Shown here piece by piece: positions 24,974 to 33,563 of a stretch of 64,000 bases of DNA (position 1 is the stretch's first letter; each line of letters opens with the position of its first letter). Origin of the DNA: Bradyrhizobium sp. NAS80.1 (lineage in GTDB: Bacteria; Pseudomonadota; Alphaproteobacteria; Rhizobiales; Xanthobacteraceae). Below the pieces are notes generated by a model. It worked only from the letters and a program-made list of their open reading frames with translations, ran no database searches and had not been told where the DNA came from. The stretch is taken from contig NZ_LGHL01000005.1 in NCBI RefSeq assembly GCF_001908205.1, positions 1 through 64,000 on the forward strand, read 5' to 3'. The translations under genes and the position numbers were made by a program.

Positions 24974-26512
24974 TCAGGCCGCGGACGGCACATGGGTTGG
25001 AGGAGTGATGGCGGCGACGAGCCGGTCGAGCTCGGAATCGTTGCGAGCGGTGCCGCGTACATAGCGGTCGGGGCGAATGAGCGCGGCGATGATTCCGTGC
25101 GCGCGGAGCCAGTGGCCGACACCTTCGGCATCGTCGCTGGACAGGATTTTGATCCCCGCCTGCGAAAGAGCGTCCCGAAAATGAGGAGAGAGCGCCGCGG
25201 CTGTTTCGGCGAGCAGCACGTGGTTGTAGCCGCTCAGATCGTCGCTGCGGCTGCCGTCGCTGAGCGTGAACTGCGGCGCCAGATGTCCGGCCAGCGGCAG
25301 CTCCCCGAACGCAACCCCGGGGCCGAGCAGGGGCTTTTTCACCTCGAGCTTGACTGGCGCATTCTCCCGCGCTTCGCCGGCGGCAAGGCCCGCTTCGATC
25401 GCCTTGGTGTTGATAACGCCGCCGAGCCGAACGGCGAGCTCGATGAACTCGCGGACGTGCGGTATACGCTCGCTCTGATAGGTGTCGAGCAGGCTGGCAT
25501 CGGCGCCACCGCGCAGGACAGCGCCCAGCTTCCAGGCGAGGTTGGCGGCATCGCGAATGCCGGCGCACATGCCCTGGCCGAGGAAGGGCGGGGTTTGATG
25601 CGCGGAATCGCCCGCAAGCAGCAGCCGATTGCTCCGCCATTGCTGCGCGATGACGGAATGAAAGGTGTAGACCGCTGCGCGCTCGATGTCGGCATCGTCG
25701 GGCGTGATCCAGCGCGAGAGCAACTCCCAGACCTTCGCCGGCTGCGCGACCTCCTGGGAGTCCTCGTCGGGGAGCACCGTGATCTCCCAGCGTCGCCGCG
25801 TGCCGGTGCCGCGCACATACGTCGCCGGTCGCCGCGGATCGCAATGCTGGATGCTGTAGTCGCCGAGGTCGTCGCGTTCGCGCTTGAGCAGCACGTCGAT
25901 CACGAGCCAGCGCTCGTGGAAGCCGAAATCGTCCATGCCGGAACCGATGAAGCGGCGCACCAGCGAGCGGGCGCCGTCGCAGCCGACGACATAGGCCGCA
26001 CGGACTTCACTGAGCTTTCCATTGGAGAGGTCCTCATAGCGCACGCGGGCGCCGGTCTCGTCCTGGTCCAGCGCGAACACGTCGCAGCGATTGCGCAAGG
26101 TGACGTGCGGCCAGCGGGCGAGACCACCGATCAGCACATCCTCCAAATCGGGCTGATGGAATCGGTAGCTGAGATTCCAGCCCATCGGCGTGAGCGTCTG
26201 CGGCCGTGACCAGTCCAGCAGCATCCGGCCGTCAGCGTCGAGGAACAGCATCCCCGGGCTGAGGATGAGATGCGGCAGGATCGCATCCGCGAGGCCGAAG
26301 GCCTGGAACACCCGCATGCATTCGTCGTCGAAATGCACCGCGCGGGGCAAATGATAGGTTCGCGCCTCGCGCTCCAGCACCAGCGTCCGCACGCCGCACA
26401 GGCCAAGCAGGTTGGCGAGGGTGGCGCCGACCGGGCCGCGGCCGACGATCACGACGTCGAAGTCTTCAGGGGCGGATTTATCTTGCATGGGGCTATCTGT
26501 TCCCCAAGCCAT
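24974..26512 (-). CDS. FAD-dependent aromatic monooxygenase (MhpA/PheA-like)
   Basis: A 512-residue class A flavin monooxygenase. The FAD fold is at the start (FDVVIVGRGPVGATLANLLG), the DG motif in VVGCDGARSLVRR, and the ribityl-binding GD motif in LLLAGDSAHQTPPFLGQG. The C-terminal thioredoxin-like domain typical of phenol- and 3-(3-hydroxyphenyl)propionate-hydroxylases is present. It would ortho-hydroxylate a phenolic acid to a catechol. A start at 26488 (MQDKSAPE) is also possible. Resembles MhpA, but the substrate is not certain. Confidence 0.88.
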   Translation of the reverse strand: MAWGTDSPMQDKSAPEDFDVVIVGRGPVGATLANLLGLCGVRTLVLEREARTYHLPRAVHFDDECMRVFQAFGLADAILPHLILSPGMLFLDADGRMLLDWSRPQTLTPMGWNLSYRFHQPDLEDVLIGGLARWPHVTLRNRCDVFALDQDETGARVRYEDLSNGKLSEVRAAYVVGCDGARSLVRRFIGSGMDDFGFHERWLVIDVLLKRERDDLGDYSIQHCDPRRPATYVRGTGTRRRWEITVLPDEDSQEVAQPAKVWELLSRWITPDDADIERAAVYTFHSVIAQQWRSNRLLLAGDSAHQTPPFLGQGMCAGIRDAANLAWKLGAVLRGGADASLLDTYQSERIPHVREFIELAVRLGGVINTKAIEAGLAAGEARENAPVKLEVKKPLLGPGVAFGELPLAGHLAPQFTLSDGSRSDDLSGYNHVLLAETAAALSPHFRDALSQAGIKILSSDDAEGVGHWLRAHGIIAALIRPDRYVRGTARNDSELDRLVAAITPPTHVPSAA

Positions 26513-26672
26513 GCCGCCGCTTCAACGGCGCCGCGCCAAGTGTCCACCCTGCGGACGGCCCCCGCCGCCATCATGGCCGGGCTGACCCGGCGATCCTGGT
26601 CTTGCCGCGAGCTTCGGGCATGACGACGTGGAGACATCCAGCGCAAAAGAAGGCCAATCAGGCCGCCGATAG

Positions 26673-27488
26673 CTATACTTCGACCGGAATAGCCGCGGCC
26701 GCCTCCTGAAGCTGGCTCGCGAACTGCGTGATCGCCTCGTCGATCCCGAGCGCCGAGCGGATCCAGATGATGGAGATGCAGCCGAACACGGCGCCGTTCC
26801 GCACGATGGGGACGGCAATCGAGGCGGTCTTGGGATTGTATTCACCCTCGCTGCGGATCGCGTAGCCCCGCGCGGCAGTCTCGGCAATCATGCGGTCGAG
26901 GCGGCCTTCGTCGAGAAAGGGACGGTCGTCGGCTTCGTCGATGCGGCGGAGATGGTTGACGATTAGGTCGCGCTCGTGCGCGGGGCAGGCGGCAAGATAG
27001 GCGCGGCCCGCGGACGTCCGCAGCATCGGCAGGCGCTTGCCGATCATGCCGCGGTCGATCGAGAGCGGGCTGCGGGAATGGGTGGTTTCCTGCACCACCA
27101 TCGCCGCGTTCTCGTAAGTGGAGAGATCGACCGGCCAGACCAGGGCCTTGCTGAGCTCAGCCAGATAAGGCGCAGCCGCCTGGCAGATCACCACGCCCGG
27201 GTCGTAACCGTCGCCGAGGCTGAGCGCCCGCCGGGTCACGCGAAAGCGGTCGTCGCTGGCGCTGCGCGCAATATAGCCGAGTTCCTCCAGCGTTTCGAGC
27301 AGGCGATAGACGGTGGGACGGGGCAGGTCGAGCGCACGGGCGACGTCGCCGGCACGTATGCCGCCGGAGCGGTTGACCTCCTGCAGCACGTCCAGCCCGC
27401 GCTTGAAGGCGCGGACGCCCTCCGATTGCCGCGGCTGGCCGGTCCGCGTCCGCTCCTTGGACACTTCGCATTTCCTCCCTTGTGGCAC
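26673..27488 (-). CDS. IclR family transcriptional regulator
   Basis: A 271-residue regulator. The N-terminal winged helix has GDVARALDLPRPTVYRLLETL. The C-terminal effector domain has the usual SAGRAYLAACPAHER and ARGYAIRSEGEYNPKTASIA blocks. It is divergent from the extradiol dioxygenase and upstream of the monooxygenase operon, so it most likely controls both, as MhpR-type IclR proteins do in phenylpropionate pathways. The exact start is unsure: the first codons are Arg/Lys-rich. Confidence 0.9.
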   Translation of the reverse strand: MPQGRKCEVSKERTRTGQPRQSEGVRAFKRGLDVLQEVNRSGGIRAGDVARALDLPRPTVYRLLETLEELGYIARSASDDRFRVTRRALSLGDGYDPGVVICQAAAPYLAELSKALVWPVDLSTYENAAMVVQETTHSRSPLSIDRGMIGKRLPMLRTSAGRAYLAACPAHERDLIVNHLRRIDEADDRPFLDEGRLDRMIAETAARGYAIRSEGEYNPKTASIAVPIVRNGAVFGCISIIWIRSALGIDEAITQFASQLQEAAAAIPVEV

Positions 27489-27609
27489 ATCGCGGCGCGA
27501 CTATCGTCGTTGCGAACGCGAAGCGATTGCGGGACGCACCGTAGGATCGCGCGCGGCCGGTATCAAGTTCGCCGCAGTGCGACGAAGCGATACCCTCGGG
27601 AGGACGTCG

Positions 27610-28593
27610 ATGGAAATCACCGCGCTCGGCTATATTGGGATCAATTCATCGCAGATCGACCAGTGGAGCCGGATGGCGACCGGGCTGCTTGGCATGCAGC
27701 AGGTCGATCGCGGCGGCAGGATGCGCGCCTTCCGCATGGACGATCGCAAGCAGCGGCTCATCGTCGACGGCAGCAGCGATGCGGGCCTCGCCGTGATGGG
27801 CTGGGAAGTTCCCTCGACCGCGGAGCTGGACCAGTTGGCCGGGCGGCTGGAAAGCCACGGCGTCAAGGTGGTCCGTGGATCACGCGCGCTTGCCGATGAA
27901 CGGCATGTCACCGAGCTGATCACGTTCGCCGATCCCGCCGGCAACCGGTTGGAGGCTTTCTGCAAGCCTGAACTTGCGACCGAACCCTTCAAGCCGGGCC
28001 GGCCGATCTCGGGCTTTCGCACCGGCGCGCTCGGGATGGGGCATGTCGTGCTCAACGTCGAGGACGTCGAGCCGCTGTTGCCGTTCTATCGCGATGTGCT
28101 CGGCTTCCACGTCTCCGATTTCGGCCTGAAGCCCTACGGACTTTATTTCTTTCACGTCAACGGCCGCCACCACAGCTTTGCGATGGTCGGCTCGGGGCGC
28201 AAGGCGCTGCATCATTTCATGGTCGAGCTTGGCAGCCTCGATGATGTCGGGCAAGGCTACGATCTCGCGCAGATGGACGAGGGCCGCATCGCCTATACGC
28301 TCGGACGGCACACCAACGATCACATGACCTCGTTTTATGTGAACACGCCCTCCGGCTTCTTCATCGAATATGGCTGGGGCGGGCGCGTGATTGATCCCGA
28401 GACCTGGCAGCCGCACGAGACCTTTGACGGGCCCTCGCTGTGGGGCCACGAGCGGCTCTATATGCCGGAGGAGCAGCGCAAGCGCCTGCGCGACATGCGG
28501 CTCGATGCGGCGGCCCGCGGCGTGCGCGTTGCCGACCCACGCGTGCCGCCACTGAACTGCGCGTGGCTGGACTCGGTGGTCGCGCGCGAATGA
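27610..28593 (+). CDS. Type I extradiol dioxygenase (VOC/BphC-like)
   Basis: A 327-residue ring-cleavage dioxygenase with two VOC modules. The C-terminal module carries the iron ligands: His145 (GMGHVVLN), His201 or 202 (ALHHFMVEL) and Glu253 (FFIEYGWGG), with catalytic His residues in NGRHHSF and NDHMTSFY. It would cleave a catechol made by the monooxygenase at 24974, meta to the hydroxyls. Divergent from the IclR gene. Substrate class (2,3-dihydroxybiphenyl- or dihydroxyphenylpropionate-like) is inferred. Confidence 0.88.
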   Translation: MEITALGYIGINSSQIDQWSRMATGLLGMQQVDRGGRMRAFRMDDRKQRLIVDGSSDAGLAVMGWEVPSTAELDQLAGRLESHGVKVVRGSRALADERHVTELITFADPAGNRLEAFCKPELATEPFKPGRPISGFRTGALGMGHVVLNVEDVEPLLPFYRDVLGFHVSDFGLKPYGLYFFHVNGRHHSFAMVGSGRKALHHFMVELGSLDDVGQGYDLAQMDEGRIAYTLGRHTNDHMTSFYVNTPSGFFIEYGWGGRVIDPETWQPHETFDGPSLWGHERLYMPEEQRKRLRDMRLDAAARGVRVADPRVPPLNCAWLDSVVARE

Positions 28594-28619
28594 TCCTCAA
28601 GCCGTAACGCGGGCGGCGA

Positions 28620-29282
28620 TCAGGCCTCGTCGAGATCGACCTGCGTCAGGATTCCCTGACGCAACGCCAGCCGGACCAGCTCGATGTCGGATCCGACGCC
28701 GAGCTTGTCCTTGATGAGCGAGTGCAGGTTCGCCACCGTCTTCGGGCTGACGTGCAGCGTCTCGGCGATCTCCTCGGTCGTGTTCTCGGCGAGCAGCAGC
28801 CGCAGCACTTCGAATTCACGCGCGGTGAGGACGTCGGCGGCCGAGCTCTCGCCGGCGAGCCGGCTCAATGCAAGCTCATGGTCGATGTCCGGGCTGATGG
28901 CAATCTTGCCGGCGAGCACGTCCATCACCGCGCGCACCAGCGTCTCGGGCGGGCTGGTCTTGGTGACGTAACCTCTCGCGCCGGCGCGGATCGCCTGCAC
29001 GGCGAAACCGGCATTCTCATGCATGGTGAAGACGAGGATCCTTGCCGCCTTGTCCCATTTCCTGATCCGCCTGACGGTCTCGATGCCGCCGATGCCGGGC
29101 AAGCTCAGATCCATGATGACGAGGTCGGGCGCCTCGGATTTGAACAGACGATAGGCCTCAGCGCCATCAGCCGCCTCGGCCACGACGCGCAATCCCGGCT
29201 GCTTTTCGAGCACAGAGCGGTAGCCCTCGCGGACGACGGAATGGTCGTCGACCAGCAGGATCGTTGCGTCGCCTGCGCTCAT
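28620..29282 (-). CDS. NarL/UhpA-type response regulator
   Basis: A 220-residue two-component regulator. Receiver with VDDHSVVREGYRSVL, phospho-acceptor Asp58 in LVIMDLSLPG and Lys in YVTKTSPP. LuxR HTH with LTAREFEVLRLLLAEN and VSPKTVANLHSLIKDKL. Its start overlaps the stop of the kinase gene by four bases, so the two form an operon and a cognate pair. Confidence 0.92.
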   Translation of the reverse strand: MSAGDATILLVDDHSVVREGYRSVLEKQPGLRVVAEAADGAEAYRLFKSEAPDLVIMDLSLPGIGGIETVRRIRKWDKAARILVFTMHENAGFAVQAIRAGARGYVTKTSPPETLVRAVMDVLAGKIAISPDIDHELALSRLAGESSAADVLTAREFEVLRLLLAENTTEEIAETLHVSPKTVANLHSLIKDKLGVGSDIELVRLALRQGILTQVDLDEA

Positions 29283-30664
29283 GCCGCGTGCTCCAGAGCC
29301 TGCCGATCGGCCGCGGCGAGCGGAATGGCGACGCGCAACGTGGAGCCGCCATGCGGCCCGGTCTCGAAGCTCAGCCTGCCGCGCAAGGCCGCAACGCGCT
29401 CGCGCATGCCGAGCAGGCCCATTCCGGATTTCGCGGCGGGCTCGGTCGACCGTCCGTCATCGTCGATCGCAAGCGCGATCTCGTTGGCACGCATCGTCAA
29501 TTCCAGGCTGACCTTCGTGGCCCCGGCATGCTTGGCGGCGTTGGTGAGCGCCTCCTGCACGATGCGGTAAAGGTTGGCGCTGATCGTGGCCGGCAAGGTT
29601 TCGAACGCGCCGTCGAAACGGATCGAGAAACGGGTCTCGCCGCGGCTACGCCCGTTCCAGCCCGCAACCAGGCCTTCGAGGCTGGCCACGAGGCCCAGCT
29701 CCTCGACGTCGGGCGGGCGCAGCCGGAACAGTGCGCCGCGCAGCGTCTCCATCATGCCGGTTGCGGTCCGCGCGATGCCGTCGCATTCGCTGAGCAGGGA
29801 AGGGCAGTCCTGCGCGGCGGTCTGGCGGGCGGAGGACGCGAGCGCGCGGATGGCGGCCAGCGACTGACCGAACTCGTCGTGCAGCTCGCGCGCGAGATGG
29901 CGGCGTTCCTCGTCCTGAAGCGCGATCAGTTTCCGGGTCAGCTCGCTGCGCTCGGCAAGCGCGGTGTCGAGGCTTTCAGCGAGGTGATTGAAGACATCGC
30001 GAACCGCGGAGAGCTCGGCGAGATCGAACGGCGGCAGCCGCGTGGTGAGGTCATTGGCGGCGATCCGCTCGAGGCCGGTGCGGATCATGCGGGTGGGGCG
30101 CAGCGCGCGCGCCAACGCGGCATAGACCAGTGCGCACAGCAGCGGCAGTGCGATCGCAAGGGCGATCATCAAGCGGCCGGCTTCGTGCCAGGCCTCGGCC
30201 GTTTGCACGGCCGGATCGACCGAGACCACGGCCTCGCCGAGCTTCACTCCGCGCACGATCACTGGCCGTGCCGCCTCGCGGCCGGGGTCGAACAGGTTGC
30301 GATAGAAGGCCGCGAAGGCCTGCGGCGGCGGGCTCGCCGGAATAGGTGCGCCACTACAGAACCGCTGGATAATCGCGCCGCTCGTGCCACGGAATGCCAG
30401 ACACAGGCCGGGTGTCATCACGTAGGTCGAAACGGGGTCAAGGTTCGGAAAGTCCGAGCGCGGGCTGGCCACCCACTCGATTTTGCCCTGTTGCAGCTCC
30501 AGCGTCTTCGCCACGATGGCGGCGACACTGTCAACGCGCGCATGTGCTTCACGGTCAGCCGTAACAAGGAAATAGGCGGAGATCGCGGCGAAGCAGGCGG
30601 CCGATACGGCGGCCACGCGCAACGTCAGACGGACCTTGAGATCGAACTTCGGGCGGTTCCACAT
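29279..30664 (-). CDS. Membrane sensor histidine kinase (HisKA_3)
   Basis: A 461-residue NarX/UhpB-type kinase. Two membrane helices (about residues 15-35 and 165-187) flank a periplasmic domain of about 125 residues with two Cys (CLAFRGTSG, RFCSGAP). HAMP follows (LRPTRMIRTGLERIAANDL), then the phospho-acceptor His262 in ARELHDEFGQSLAA, and an HATPase end (GMGLLGMRERVAALRG). The start at 30664 (MWNRPKF) has an AGGTG site; the one at 30703 has none. It partners the regulator at 28620. Confidence 0.92.
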   Translation of the reverse strand: MWNRPKFDLKVRLTLRVAAVSAACFAAISAYFLVTADREAHARVDSVAAIVAKTLELQQGKIEWVASPRSDFPNLDPVSTYVMTPGLCLAFRGTSGAIIQRFCSGAPIPASPPPQAFAAFYRNLFDPGREAARPVIVRGVKLGEAVVSVDPAVQTAEAWHEAGRLMIALAIALPLLCALVYAALARALRPTRMIRTGLERIAANDLTTRLPPFDLAELSAVRDVFNHLAESLDTALAERSELTRKLIALQDEERRHLARELHDEFGQSLAAIRALASSARQTAAQDCPSLLSECDGIARTATGMMETLRGALFRLRPPDVEELGLVASLEGLVAGWNGRSRGETRFSIRFDGAFETLPATISANLYRIVQEALTNAAKHAGATKVSLELTMRANEIALAIDDDGRSTEPAAKSGMGLLGMRERVAALRGRLSFETGPHGGSTLRVAIPLAAADRQALEHAA

Positions 30665-30853
30665 CGGCGGACACCTGGCGCGAATGGGATTGTTGCCTGC
30701 CATTAAACGGCAGAAAGCAAGCGGCGCAAAGCGCTACGCGCTATTGCGGTGCAACGTCGTGAAATTTTCCCGGCGCTCGCCGGGACCGGCGCTGCTGCAT
30801 GGCCTGAGGCTGCCGTCCATGTTGCGGCGCCGCTCCATTACACGAGACCCCGA

Positions 30854-31729
30854 ATGCGCCGCACCCGGTTGATCCTTTCTTCTTTTGTCCTCTTCGTCCT
30901 TCCGGCGGCCTATTCGCCGGCCCATGCCGAGGCCGCCATCGGCGTTGCCATGGACGACTTCAGCTATACCGATACGTCGGCCGAGCCGGCGAACCAGACC
31001 GCCGCCCACGAGCGGCGACTGTCGGCGTTCATGTCCGCGCTCAGACGGGACATCAGCGCTGACCAGCGCTACCGGCTCGTGCCGTCTGCTCAAGACGGCG
31101 CGGCGCTCAAGGTCATCGGCGGCATCCAGAAGACGAGCACGCTGGTGCAGTGGGCCAAAGTCGCTGTGATCGACGTTGGCGCCAGGAAGATCGTAATGGA
31201 CAAGCTCTACACCTTCCGCGGCGACAATGATGAATCATGGGAGCGCGCCGAGATCTTCGTGTCCCGCGAGATCATGGCCGCGCTCGGCACACCCGCGCCG
31301 ATCGCGCTTGCCGTGTTCGATTTCGAGCTGGAGGACACGACCGCAGCCTCAGCGAACGCCTCGGCCTCCTCGGATGCGTCGTACCTCGCCGAGGTCACGA
31401 GTAGCGTGCGCGATGCCCTCGGCCAATCCGGCCGTTACCGCATCGTCGATGTCGGCGGCGAGGCGCCGAAGGCGCGCGCCCTGCGCGATTGCGACGGCTG
31501 CGAGGCGGCGATTGCGCAAAGGCTCGGCGCGGATCAATCGCTGATTGGCGTGGTGCGGCGGGTCAGCCGCACCGAATACACACTCGGCTTCCAGGTTCGC
31601 GATGCCAGAACCGGCGCGGTGCTGGCGCGCGGCGACAGCGGCCTGCGCATGGGCGCGGACTATTCATGGAAGCGCGGCGCCGTGCGGCTGGTCAGCGATC
31701 GGTTGATCGAGAGGCAGGCACAGCCCTAG
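30854..31729 (+). CDS. Secreted protein with two DUF2380 domains
   Basis: A 291-residue exported protein. After the signal peptide (RLILSSFVLFVLPAAYSPAHA) two similar domains follow. The first opens AAIGVAMDDFSYTDTS (residue about 24). The second opens PIALAVFDFELEDTTA (about 155). Both contain an SYLAEV/ERRLSAF helix and a late VMD/VLAR strand, so they are an internal duplication of DUF2380. Single-domain members are usually encoded beside histidine kinases of alcohol/methanol oxidation systems, which fits the divergent kinase here. It may feed the kinase's periplasmic sensor (inference). Confidence 0.8.
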   Translation: MRRTRLILSSFVLFVLPAAYSPAHAEAAIGVAMDDFSYTDTSAEPANQTAAHERRLSAFMSALRRDISADQRYRLVPSAQDGAALKVIGGIQKTSTLVQWAKVAVIDVGARKIVMDKLYTFRGDNDESWERAEIFVSREIMAALGTPAPIALAVFDFELEDTTAASANASASSDASYLAEVTSSVRDALGQSGRYRIVDVGGEAPKARALRDCDGCEAAIAQRLGADQSLIGVVRRVSRTEYTLGFQVRDARTGAVLARGDSGLRMGADYSWKRGAVRLVSDRLIERQAQP

Positions 31730-32757
31730 AACGTCAACTGCACCTTCATCGACTGGGAGCGATCGCTGGCGAGCTCGAAGGCGGCGACCGCGCTCTCGAA
31801 CGGCATGGTGGCGGTGATCAGCGGCTGCACGTCGATCAGGCCTTCGCCCATCAGCCGCACCGCGAGCTCGAACTCGGGGTCGAAGCGGAAGGTGCCGCGG
31901 AGCTGCAATTCCTTGGCGACGATGGTGTTGATCGGCAGTGTCATCTCGCCGCCGAGGCCGAGCTGCACCAGCGTGGCGCCGGGACGGAGCACGTCGAGCG
32001 CGGTGCGGAGCGCAGCCTGGTTGCCGGAAGCTTCGAATAGCGTGTCGAACACGCCCTTGCCCGCGCGCCAGGGATCGAGCGCAGTGGCATTGGTCGCGAC
32101 ATTGATGGCGTGAGTAGCGCCGAGTTTTCGGGCCACCGCAAGCGGTGCATCGGCGACGTCGGTGACCACAATCTCGGCGGCGCCGCCGAAGCGCGAGACC
32201 AGGATCATCAGCGCGCCGATTGGCCCGCAACCGGTGATCAGCACGCGCTTGCCGAGCAGGGGGCCGGCCTGCTTGCCGGCATGCAGGCACACCGCGAGCG
32301 GCTCGGCAACGGCGGCCTCGGCGAGCGTCAGCTTGTCGGCGATCGGCACGGCCTGCGTCGCATCGACCGTGATGAACTCGCGAAAACCGCCTTGCACATG
32401 CGGAAAGCGCATCGCGCTGCCGAGGAAGCGCATGTCGAGGCACTGGTTGCGCATGCGCTCCTCACAATGCAGGCACCGGCCGCACGGCTTGCTCGGATTG
32501 ACCGCGACGCGCGTGCCCGGCTTGACGCCGGTGACGCCGTCACCGACGGCCGCGACCACGCCGGCGATCTCGTGCCCCAGCGCCATCGGCTGCTGGATGC
32601 GCACGACTCCGAAGCCGCCGTGGTGGTAATAGTGCAGGTCTGAGCCGCAGATGCCGCCGTTTGCGATCTTGACGCGGACTTCGCCTGGGCCGGGCTCTGC
32701 ATCGGGAAAGCTGTCGATCCGCAGGTCTTTCGGTGCATGGATGACGACGGCACGCAT
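31726..32757 (-). CDS. Zinc-dependent alcohol dehydrogenase (L-idonate 5-dehydrogenase-like)
   Basis: A 343-residue medium-chain dehydrogenase. Catalytic zinc ligands in GGICGSDLHYY and ALGHEIAG, four structural-zinc cysteines in CGRCLHCEERMRNQC, and the NAD fold in ITGCGPIGALM. The sequence is closest to L-idonate 5-dehydrogenases. Adjacent SDR, dehydratase, GntR and MFS genes support a sugar-acid pathway. ATG at 32757 chosen because the protein is then of normal length. Converges with the DUF2380 gene, overlapping by four bases. Confidence 0.88.
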   Translation of the reverse strand: MRAVVIHAPKDLRIDSFPDAEPGPGEVRVKIANGGICGSDLHYYHHGGFGVVRIQQPMALGHEIAGVVAAVGDGVTGVKPGTRVAVNPSKPCGRCLHCEERMRNQCLDMRFLGSAMRFPHVQGGFREFITVDATQAVPIADKLTLAEAAVAEPLAVCLHAGKQAGPLLGKRVLITGCGPIGALMILVSRFGGAAEIVVTDVADAPLAVARKLGATHAINVATNATALDPWRAGKGVFDTLFEASGNQAALRTALDVLRPGATLVQLGLGGEMTLPINTIVAKELQLRGTFRFDPEFELAVRLMGEGLIDVQPLITATMPFESAVAAFELASDRSQSMKVQLTF

Positions 32758-32783
32758 GGCTTGCTCCCTCAACGTTTTGCGGG

Positions 32784-33551
32784 TCACATCGCGGCGATCA
32801 TGCCGCCGTCGACATAGATGATCTGGCCGTTGACGTAGGTCGAGGCATCGGATGCCAGGAAGATCGCCGCGCCCACCAGCTCGTCCGGCTTGCCCCAGCG
32901 CTTGGAGGGGATGCGGCCCATCAGCCAGTTGTTGAAGTCGGTGTTGTTGACCAGCGCCTCGTTCATGTCGGTCAGCATATAGCCGGGGCCGATCGCGTTC
33001 GCCTGGATGCCATGCTGGGCCCATTCCACTGCCATCGAGCGGGTCAGGTTCTTGATGCCGCCCTTGGCGGCGGTGTAGGGCGCAATCGTGGGGCGCGCCA
33101 GCTCACTGCCGAGCGATCCGATATTGATGATCTTGCCGCGCTTGCGCGGGATCATGCGCTTGGCAGCCTCGCGGCCGATGACGAAGGCGCTGGTGAGATT
33201 GGTCTCGATCACCTTGCGCCACTCGTCGGTGGTGAACTCCACCAGCGGCTTGCGGTGCTGGATGCCGGCATTGTTGACGAGGATATCGACCGCGAGGCCT
33301 TGTCTGTCGAAATCGTTGAACGCCGCGACGATCGCAGGCTCATCCGTGACATTGAAGGCCGCCCCCTCAGCCTGGTGGCCGGCGGAGCGAAATTCAGCGA
33401 CGGCCTGCTCGACGCGCTTGGGGTCAACGCCGTTGATGATCAGCTTGGCGCCAGCCTTGGCCATGCCTTCGGCAATGGCGCGGCCGAGGCCGCGGGAGGA
33501 GCCGGTCACCAGCGCGGTGCGGCCGGAAAGGTCGAAGAGGGCGGTGCTCAT
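32784..33551 (-). CDS. SDR oxidoreductase (gluconate 5-dehydrogenase-like)
   Basis: A 255-residue classical SDR with an intact active site: TGSSRGLGRAIAEG, NNAGIQHRKP, Ser in INIGSLGSE and the Tyr-Lys pair in PYTAAKGGIKN. The IQHRKP block is typical of gluconate 5-dehydrogenase/IdnO proteins, which reduce 5-keto-gluconate-type acids with NAD(P)H. 26 bases before the dehydrogenase at 31726 and 12 bases after the dehydratase, so one operon. Confidence 0.9.
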   Translation of the reverse strand: MSTALFDLSGRTALVTGSSRGLGRAIAEGMAKAGAKLIINGVDPKRVEQAVAEFRSAGHQAEGAAFNVTDEPAIVAAFNDFDRQGLAVDILVNNAGIQHRKPLVEFTTDEWRKVIETNLTSAFVIGREAAKRMIPRKRGKIINIGSLGSELARPTIAPYTAAKGGIKNLTRSMAVEWAQHGIQANAIGPGYMLTDMNEALVNNTDFNNWLMGRIPSKRWGKPDELVGAAIFLASDASTYVNGQIIYVDGGMIAAM

Positions 33552-33563
33552 CTCAAGAATTCC

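Noticed and set aside
24452-26209. 585-codon plus-strand frame opposite the FAH and monooxygenase genes
   Set aside because: High-GC antisense shadow; no motif, and both opposite-strand genes are certain.
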